Shown piece by piece: positions 42,159-50,279 of a DNA stretch of 50,279 bases (position 1 is its first letter; every line of letters starts with the position of its first letter). Position numbers and translations under genes: made by a program. The DNA is taken from the NCBI GenBank assembly GCA_051960855.1, contig JBQCDV010000146.1, forward strand, positions 1 through 50,279. Direction: 5' to 3'. The notes beneath the pieces were generated by a model. The model made no database searches and was not told the origin of the DNA. It saw only the letters and a program-made list of their open reading frames with translations. The stretch comes from JBQCDV01 sp051960855. GTDB lineage: Bacteria > Actinomycetota > Actinomycetes > JAJZTN01.

Positions 42159-42252
42159 CTAGGCACTTCCTGGACCTAGGCACTTCCTGGACCTAGGCAG
42201 CCTGGACCTAGGCAGCCTGGACCTACGCAGCTCCTGGGCCTAGGCAGCCTGC
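42158..42252. repeat. CCTAGG-containing tandem repeat array, six units
   Basis: Two perfect units CCTAGGCACTTCCTGGA (17 bp), two perfect units CCTAGGCAGCCTGGA (15 bp), one diverged CCTACGCAGCTCCTGGG, and a sixth partial unit. It fills the gap between the endonuclease stop (42240-42242, inside a unit) and the start of the hypothetical gene. The two unit types differ by a two-base change in the middle. Confidence 0.92.
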
Positions 42253-43805
42253 AGCAGGTGTAGGAACCGCTGGACGACGGGAACGTCCCGCAACTCGTCA
42301 AGCATCTCGAGGGGTAGCAGGAGGGCGGCCACTCCCCCGTGGTCCTCGTCGATGTCATCCGGCGGAGACCCGACCCACTCGTCCCGCCAGGTATCAGGTG
42401 GCACATCGGTGTCGCTGGGGGTGGTGTCGGCCGCGGGCACGGGCTTGGGCCCGAAGGCGGTACCGGGCAACGGCGGCGCTGACGAGACATAGCGGTGTCC
42501 CGTGGGCGAGGTGATTTCGACGCGGTGCACGCCCTGCCCGTCGACAACTGGCACGCCCGCCCACCCTGGGGCCTCACGTGCGTAGTTGCAGCGTTCACAC
42601 AGACCCTGAAGGTTCGTCACTTCGGTGCTGCCGCCATCTTTGGCCGGCTTGATGTGATCGATATGGCGAACCGGAGCCTCACACCACGGCGTGCGGCACA
42701 CCTGGTCCCGGAGACGGATCAGGTCCGCCATCCCAGGAGGGGCGCAGCGCGACGTGGACGCCATCGCGACGAGACCGCCGTGCGGACTGCTGTAGAGCTG
42801 CCGGACGAAGACTCGGGTCTTCTCGTCCTGACACGCCTCAGCGATCAGCTTCCGTAGCAGCGGGCCGGGCAGCGGCATCGGCGCGCAGCCAGGGCCGGAC
42901 ACGTATCCGGAGTCGTCCGTAGCCTCCGCCCTGTCACTGCCGGCCCTGTCACTGCCGGCCCTGTCACTGCCCGCGCCGCCACGTGCCTCGCCGTCAGGAA
43001 GCAGGCTCGAGGCTGGCAGCACGATCCGGAGGTCCAGGTCCATCGGCCGCTCCAGCGGGTTGCGGCCGGTCACCCGCTCGACGAGTGCGTCGGCCATCCG
43101 CTGCCCCCGACTGCGCGGCTCGCCCTCGGGGGGCGCGAGATCAGCAGCGCGCTTGAGGGCGGCGTAGACGCCGACGCCGGCCGCCATGGGAAGCAGCGCG
43201 CTGACCCACGCCATCGCGTCGGGAGCCGGCCGAATCGTCACGCAGCGCTCGGACTCGGCCCTCGCAGCTCGCTTGACCAGTGCGGCCGCGTCGACCTGCG
43301 CGGCCAGCTGCTTGGCAGCCGCTCCCAACGCCCGATCTCCCAAACCGACGGCACGAGGGTCCGCACCGCCGCAGAGCTGCTCGTCGATGAACCGACGGTC
43401 GGCCGCCTCGAGACAAACCGTCTCTTTGACGAGAATTGTCGCCCGCCACTCCGACAGGCGGCCAGAAGCCATCAGCGCCAAGGTGTGCGGCATGTCGCTG
43501 GTGAGCACCTTCGCGAGGCCGAGCAGCTGGTTGCCTTTGCTCGGAGAGACTCGGCGCGCCAAGGCCACCTCCGCGGCCACGCCCTCTCCCCACCGCTTCG
43601 CCGGCCTGCCTGCCTGCGCGTGCTGAGCACGACGGGAGGCATCGAGATCGGCGGCATCCCGTGCCTGCGCCGCCGCTACAGCGGCTGAGATTTCCTCAAG
43701 GGTGCGGAGCCGGCTCACCCGGTGCTCGTCCGACACGTCCCGCGGCAGGACAGCGAGCTGGGCAACCCACTCTCCGAGCTGCACCTGCACCGGTTCATCG
43801 AACAT
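42240..43805 (-). CDS. DUF222 / HNH endonuclease domain protein (13E12-like)
   Basis: 521-aa protein with an N-terminal DUF222 region (about 30-290) and a C-terminal HNH nuclease domain (about 395-450) with the Cys-rich core CRTPWCEAPVRHIDHIKP...CERCNYAREAPGW; the Asp-His pair in HIDHI is the active site. Between them is a GSDRA repeat from a 15-bp DNA repeat (42929-42972). Such genes are multi-copy in actinomycetes (REP13E12 family in M. tuberculosis) and several are SOS genes. ATG 43805 lies inside a perfect-looking LexA box. Confidence 0.92.
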   Translation of the reverse strand: MFDEPVQVQLGEWVAQLAVLPRDVSDEHRVSRLRTLEEISAAVAAAQARDAADLDASRRAQHAQAGRPAKRWGEGVAAEVALARRVSPSKGNQLLGLAKVLTSDMPHTLALMASGRLSEWRATILVKETVCLEAADRRFIDEQLCGGADPRAVGLGDRALGAAAKQLAAQVDAAALVKRAARAESERCVTIRPAPDAMAWVSALLPMAAGVGVYAALKRAADLAPPEGEPRSRGQRMADALVERVTGRNPLERPMDLDLRIVLPASSLLPDGEARGGAGSDRAGSDRAGSDRAEATDDSGYVSGPGCAPMPLPGPLLRKLIAEACQDEKTRVFVRQLYSSPHGGLVAMASTSRCAPPGMADLIRLRDQVCRTPWCEAPVRHIDHIKPAKDGGSTEVTNLQGLCERCNYAREAPGWAGVPVVDGQGVHRVEITSPTGHRYVSSAPPLPGTAFGPKPVPAADTTPSDTDVPPDTWRDEWVGSPPDDIDEDHGGVAALLLPLEMLDELRDVPVVQRFLHLLQAA

Positions 43806-43818
43806 GTGTTCGAATGTA
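43798..43818 (-). promoter_or_regulatory. LexA SOS box over a leaderless promoter
   Basis: TCGAACACATGTTCGA (minus strand, 43813-43798) is the actinobacterial LexA operator (TCGAAC-N4-GTTCGA). The -10 TACATT (43818-43813) sits 7 nt before the ATG at 43805, so the transcript should start at the ATG and the box covers +1 and the start codon. The -35 is weak. Confidence 0.85.
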
Positions 43819-43911
43819 CTCCTGCCTCGCGCTCGGCGCCAGCCCCCAAGCAGGACTGTGGACACACGCTGGTGCCCCGTGTCCACACCTCCTGGGCGCT
43901 GGCCCCAGACG

Positions 43912-43954
43912 CGACGGAGCGGAGCTCCTCGCGATGAGAAGCCCCGCTCCGTCG
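43912..43954 (-). terminator. Hairpin after aconitase gene
   Basis: 11-bp perfect stem CGACGGAGCGG / CCGCTCCGTCG with 21-nt loop, 18 bp past the acnA stop. No U run on the minus strand; probably an actinobacterial-type terminator for acnA, set before the endonuclease promoter. Confidence 0.65.
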
Positions 43955-43972
43955 TTCGTCAAGGAGTTTGCG

Positions 43973-46879
<2,907 letters not shown>

Positions 46880-46928
46880 TGTCCTCGTCCTTCCGCCGGC
46901 CAGTAACGGGGCCGAAGCGCCGCCCCGT

Positions 46929-46948
46929 TTATCTCGACATCAAGATAA
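46929..46948. promoter_or_regulatory. 20-bp palindrome upstream of acnA
   Basis: TTATCTCGACATCAAGATAA: 9-bp half-sites, 8 of 9 paired, CA centre. It lies 50-70 bp before the acnA GTG and overlaps the last codons and stop of the DedA gene. A candidate operator for acnA; the regulator is unknown. Confidence 0.65.
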
Positions 46949-47623
46949 CAGCCGATCTTCCTCGGGGCGAGCCCCCTCGTCTCCTCGGTCGCCGCCACGC
47001 TCGCCGTCCCGGCGCTCGCTTCTCTCCTGCCGCCCCGTACGGAGATGCCAGAGCACCACCGCGGCGACAACGATCACGAGCAGGACCACTGCCACCCGTC
47101 CCGCCGCCTGCTCCACCCGCTGGTAGCTGGCGCCGGCGAGATAGCCGAGCAGGCTGAAGGTCGTCCCCCACGCGAGTCCGCCGAGGGCGTTGAACGCCAG
47201 GAACCGCCGGTAGGGCATCCGCACCGTGCCGACGAGACCGGGCATCACGGCACGCAGGAAGGCCGTCCAGCGGCCGAGGAAGACCGCGAGTCCTCCCCTG
47301 CGCTGCAGCAGGTCGAGAGCCCGGTCGATGCCGGCTCGGCGGCGCTGCATCAGTCGCAGCTCGAGCACCCTCGACCCGTAGCGCCTGCCGACCTCGTAGC
47401 CGACGCTGTCGCCGGCGATCGCGCTGAGCACCACCACGACCACGAGCAGCCACAGCGGCAGGCGACCCTGGCTCGCGACGACGCCGGCCAGCACGACGGC
47501 GGTCTCGCCGGGCAGGACGAAGCCGACGAAGACGGCCGCCTCCGCGAAGGCGAGCAGCCCCGCCAGCACCAGGACCAGCCAGCCGGGGACCGACAGCAGC
47601 GGCTCGAGGAGGCTCGACAGCAT
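46940..47623 (-). CDS. DedA-family membrane protein
   Basis: 227-aa inner-membrane protein with about five hydrophobic segments and the DedA/SNARE-associated features PGETAVVLAG (re-entrant helix, about 38-47), FLGRWTAFLRAVMPGLVGTVRMPYRRFLAFNALGGLAWG (about 115-155). Members flip undecaprenyl phosphate or phospholipids. C-terminal 30 residues are charged (ERSERRDGERGGDRGDEG). ATG 47623. Confidence 0.93.
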   Translation of the reverse strand: MLSSLLEPLLSVPGWLVLVLAGLLAFAEAAVFVGFVLPGETAVVLAGVVASQGRLPLWLLVVVVVLSAIAGDSVGYEVGRRYGSRVLELRLMQRRRAGIDRALDLLQRRGGLAVFLGRWTAFLRAVMPGLVGTVRMPYRRFLAFNALGGLAWGTTFSLLGYLAGASYQRVEQAAGRVAVVLLVIVVAAVVLWHLRTGRQERSERRDGERGGDRGDEGARPEEDRLLS

Positions 47624-47697
47624 GACGGCAGCCTGACAGACGACGCGCGGCCGCTCAGGCCCTTCGTCGGGCTGCTGTCAGTCGCAGCCGCCCGGGC

Positions 47698-47889
47698 TCA
47701 GGCTGCGTTCCAGGTGCCCGACACGACCTCGATCTCCTTCTTGCCGGACAGGACGACCTCACGGCCGTCGGTGAAGCTCAGCCGGTACTGGCCGGCACCC
47801 AGACTCTTCACCCCCCGAGCAGCGATCGTCGAGGGCTGTCCCTCGATGAGGACGGTCATTCCGTCAACGACGTCGCGCACCCGTGTCAC
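47698..47889 (-). CDS. Small hypothetical protein
   Basis: 63 aa, beta-rich appearance (MTVLIEGQPSTIAARGV...GQYRLSFTDGREVVLSGKK). I do not recognise a family. GTG start without a clear Shine-Dalgarno; the codon pattern is in keeping with its neighbours. Could be a genuine small actinobacterial protein; alternative is a chance frame. Confidence 0.5.
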   Translation of the reverse strand: MTRVRDVVDGMTVLIEGQPSTIAARGVKSLGAGQYRLSFTDGREVVLSGKKEIEVVSGTWNAA

Positions 47890-47943
47890 GTCGTCGCAGG
47901 TGCCCCGAGACCACCAAGGTCACTCCCGAAAGCTCGCTTCGTC

Positions 47944-49248
47944 TCAGCTCTCGAGTGCCGGCACGAGCGTCGCGACGACCTCGACGTGATGGGTCATCGG
48001 AAAGACATCGAATCCGACCGCGGCCTCCAAGACGTATCCGAGGCCTGCGAGCGTGACGACGTCACGCGCGAGGGCCGCGGGATCGCATGCGACGTAGACG
48101 ACGGCGCGCGGATGCAGGGCGGCGACGCGGCGACAGACGTCGGCTCCCGCTCCGCTACGTGGCGGGTCGAGGACGACGACATCCGCGGCCTCGGGCAGCG
48201 CCGCGGCGGCGACATCCGCGTGGCTGACGGTCGCCTGGGCGAGGTCGGCGAGGTTCTCGGCAGCAAGGCCGGCGGCGCGCCGGTCGCCCTCGATGGCCCA
48301 CACCTGGCCGGTGACCCCGACGGCTTCGGCCAGAGCGGCGGTGAAGAGCCCGACGCCGCAGTAGAGGTCGAGTGCGGTCTCGCCCGGCTGGAGACGGGCC
48401 GATTGGAGAACGGCGTCCCGCAACGCCTCGGCCGCGCCCGGGTGCACCTGCCAGAAGCCATCCGCCGCCACCCGCCAGCGGCGTCCGCCCGCGTGCTCCT
48501 CCAGCACGGAGTCGTCGCCCCTCTCCCTCGCGGGAAGGTCGCGGCGCACGACCCGTACATCCGGGGGCAGCAGCGGCAGCTCGGTCAGCCGATCCGGACC
48601 TCGCCGTGCGGGCTTCGGCGTCCGAGTGCGACTGCGGCGCACGGGCGACACTACGACGGCGCGCTGGCCCGTCGACGTCGCCACCGTCTCGACGGCACCC
48701 GCGCCGGCCCAGTTGCCGTCCTGGGCTCCGATGGACAGCACGTCGAGACGGGCGATGCGGCAGTCGTCGATCGGTAGGACGTCGGAGGACCGATGGCGGT
48801 GCAAGCCGAGGTGCCCGTTGCGGGCGACGCTCCACTGCACCCGGGTGCGCCAGCGCAGCCCGTCCTCGTCATCGCCCACCGCGAGGACCGGCACCGAGGT
48901 GGCGACGTCTGCGAGGCGGCGCAGCTGCTCCTCGACGACTGCTGACTTCAGCCGCCGCTGAGCGGGAAGGGCGACGTGCTGCCAGTCGCACCCCCCGCAG
49001 CGTCCGGGTTTCGCGAAGGGGCAGGGCTCGGGCACCCGGTCCGGGCTGGGCTCGAGGACCTCGACGGCGTCAGCGCGCAGGTAGCGCGCGTCGCCGTCGC
49101 CTTCGGTCACGACGGCGACGACCCGCTCCCCCGGCAGGGCGTGCCGGACGAAGACGACTCGTCCCTCGTGCCGTGCCACACAGTGGCCACCGTGGGCGAC
49201 GGCGCCGACCTCGAGCTCGAGACGCGCACCGACGCGGACGGCGTTCAG
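47944..49248 (-). CDS. TRAM-domain SAM-dependent RNA methyltransferase (RlmD/TrmA family)
   Basis: Uracil-C5 methyltransferase family acting on rRNA or tRNA. N-terminal TRAM domain (about 1-60), Fe-S Cys cluster CPFAKPGRCGGCDWQH, SAM site LDLYCGVGLFTAALA, DPPRSGAG and the catalytic Cys in VACDPAALARDV. The TRAM core starts before the first GTG (49179), so the true start is upstream; CTG 49248, with GGAG 7 nt ahead and a CTGA overlap with the permease stop, gives 434 aa. The target base is not determinable. Confidence 0.9.
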   Translation of the reverse strand: MNAVRVGARLELEVGAVAHGGHCVARHEGRVVFVRHALPGERVVAVVTEGDGDARYLRADAVEVLEPSPDRVPEPCPFAKPGRCGGCDWQHVALPAQRRLKSAVVEEQLRRLADVATSVPVLAVGDDEDGLRWRTRVQWSVARNGHLGLHRHRSSDVLPIDDCRIARLDVLSIGAQDGNWAGAGAVETVATSTGQRAVVVSPVRRSRTRTPKPARRGPDRLTELPLLPPDVRVVRRDLPARERGDDSVLEEHAGGRRWRVAADGFWQVHPGAAEALRDAVLQSARLQPGETALDLYCGVGLFTAALAEAVGVTGQVWAIEGDRRAAGLAAENLADLAQATVSHADVAAAALPEAADVVVLDPPRSGAGADVCRRVAALHPRAVVYVACDPAALARDVVTLAGLGYVLEAAVGFDVFPMTHHVEVVATLVPALES

Positions 49249-50279
49249 GGCTGGTCTCCGCGCCGCAGGGACGACGGCGCCACCCAGTCGCCGCGCTCGG
49301 CAGCCAGGCGCGACGAGCTCAGCTGGTAGGGCACGCTCGTGACCATCACCCCCGGCGTAAAGAGCAGGCGCCCCTTGAGCCGCAGCGCGGTCTGGTTATG
49401 CAGCACTTGCTCCCACCATCGACCGACGACGTACTCCGGGATGTACACCGTGACGACGTCACGCGGGCTCTCGCGCCGCAGGCCCTTGACGTAGTCGACG
49501 ATCGGTCGCGTGATCTCCCGGTAGGGCGAGGCCAGCACCTTGAGGGGCACGGGGATGTCGCGACGCTCCCACGCCTCCTGCAGGGCGCGGACCTCGTCCT
49601 CGTCGACACCCACCGTGATGGCCTCCAACGTGCTGGGCCGCGAGGCGCGCGCGTAGGCCACGGCACGCAGGGTGGGCTTGTGCAGCTTGGACACGAGGAC
49701 GACAGCGTGGTTGCGCGAAGGCAGTGTCGTCGCCGGCTCCTCGTCGGTGAGCGCCAGCTCCTGACTCACCAGCTCGTAGTGGCGCCGGATGCCGCGCATG
49801 AGCAGGAAGAGGAGCACCATGGCGATGATCGCGATGTAGGCGCCCTTGGTGAACTTCGTGATGAGCACCACGACGAGGACGAGGCCGGTCACGCTCAGAC
49901 CGATCGTGTTGATCGTGCGCTTCCGGAGCATCACCGCCCGCGCGCGACCGTCGGTCTCGGTGCGCAGCAGCCGTGTCCAGTGCCGCACCATCCCCGTCTG
50001 GCTGGTCGTGAACGACACGAACACGCCGACGATGTAGAGCTGGACCAGGCGGGTGGTGTCGGCCTGGAAGGCGTAGATCAGCAGCCCGGCCATCGCGCCG
50101 AGGATGATGATGCCGTTGCTGAACGCCAGGCGGTCGCCGCGGGTGTGGAGCTGGCGCGGCAGGTAGCCGTCCTTGGCGAGGATGGAGCCGAGGACCGGGA
50201 CCCCGTTGAACGCGGTGTTGGCCGCGAGGATGAGGATGAGCCCGGTCGTGATCGACACGTAGACGATGCCCGGCGTGAA
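49245..50279 (-). CDS. APC-superfamily amino acid permease, partial (5' end off window)
   Basis: Open to the right edge; 344 residues present. The visible part has membrane helices (NTAFNGVPVLGSILAKDGYLPRQLHTRGDRLAFSNGI and QLYIVGVFVSFTTSQTGMVRHW are typical of actinobacterial APC family transporters), then a cytoplasmic C-terminal region of about 170 residues (SRNHAVVLVSKLHKPTLRAVAYARAS...) that resembles a USP-like domain. Substrate unknown. Its stop overlaps the methyltransferase start. Confidence 0.88.
   Translation of the reverse strand, partial: FTPGIVYVSITTGLILILAANTAFNGVPVLGSILAKDGYLPRQLHTRGDRLAFSNGIIILGAMAGLLIYAFQADTTRLVQLYIVGVFVSFTTSQTGMVRHWTRLLRTETDGRARAVMLRKRTINTIGLSVTGLVLVVVLITKFTKGAYIAIIAMVLLFLLMRGIRRHYELVSQELALTDEEPATTLPSRNHAVVLVSKLHKPTLRAVAYARASRPSTLEAITVGVDEDEVRALQEAWERRDIPVPLKVLASPYREITRPIVDYVKGLRRESPRDVVTVYIPEYVVGRWWEQVLHNQTALRLKGRLLFTPGVMVTSVPYQLSSSRLAAERGDWVAPSSLRRGDQP

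Noticed and set aside
42158..42252. Possible CRISPR or attachment-site array
   Set aside because: Units abut without spacers, no integrase or recombinase lies nearby; kept as a tandem repeat only.
42240..43805. Intron-encoded or mobile homing endonuclease
   Set aside because: DUF222 plus HNH is the 13E12-like chromosomal family; there are no intron or inverted-repeat boundaries around it.

Overview
The window is high-GC chromosomal DNA of an actinomycete (class Actinomycetes). Support for this: the argCJBDFRGH gene order, actinobacteria-typical families (DUF1844, DUF3000, DUF3817, DUF222-HNH), LexA (TCGAAC-N4-GTTCGA) and IdeR/DtxR-type operators, frequent GTG starts, several apparently leaderless genes, and an actinobacterial rRNA leader at the left edge. 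The exact genus cannot be read from the sequence. About 45 protein genes fill the window; I see no IS element, prophage, CRISPR array or tRNA gene.

Layout. 1-418: two tandem promoters and the leader of an rRNA operon whose 16S gene lies just off the left end (minus strand). 419-11277: tyrS, a 3-methyladenine glycosylase and the complete arginine operon (argC-J-B-D-F-R-G, then argH), driven from an ArgR-operator promoter at 11240-11277. 11318-18571: translation block pheT, pheS, a soluble PAS histidine kinase, a SpoU rRNA methyltransferase, rplT, rpmI and infC (AUC start). 19008-20577: DUF1844, a SURF1-like protein and a convergent DUF3817 protein. 20610-26548: SseB-like protein, then a catabolic-looking cluster on the minus strand: CaiB/BaiF CoA-transferase, orphan fused carboxyltransferase, carbamate kinase and a cyanuric-acid-hydrolase/barbiturase-family ring-opening amidohydrolase. 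26629-34691 (plus strand): P-loop kinase-like protein, DUF3000, a LuxR regulator with a non-phosphorylatable receiver, RNase D, an IdeR-box-controlled iron permease, and the fatty-acid oxidation pair fadA-fadB. 34727-41580 (minus): dxs, then a ROK regulator and a xylose/ribose-type ABC importer. 41724-43805: conserved hypothetical, a tandem-repeat array and an SOS-box DUF222-HNH endonuclease. 43973-50279: aconitase, DedA protein, a small hypothetical, a TRAM-type RNA methyltransferase and a partial APC permease.

How the genes work together. Arginine synthesis is organised as one almost fully overlapping operon that carries its own repressor. Infection of other pathways is not evident; most of the rest is core housekeeping (translation, TCA, isoprenoid, beta-oxidation). 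The least explained unit is the CoA-transferase / carboxyltransferase / carbamate kinase / ring-opening amidohydrolase cluster, which may degrade a cyclic ureide to a CoA ester and carbamoyl-level nitrogen. A second theme is the number of short in-frame or intergenic tandem repeats (9-17 bp) in linkers and gaps across the window, which suggests slipped-strand expansion is common in this genome.
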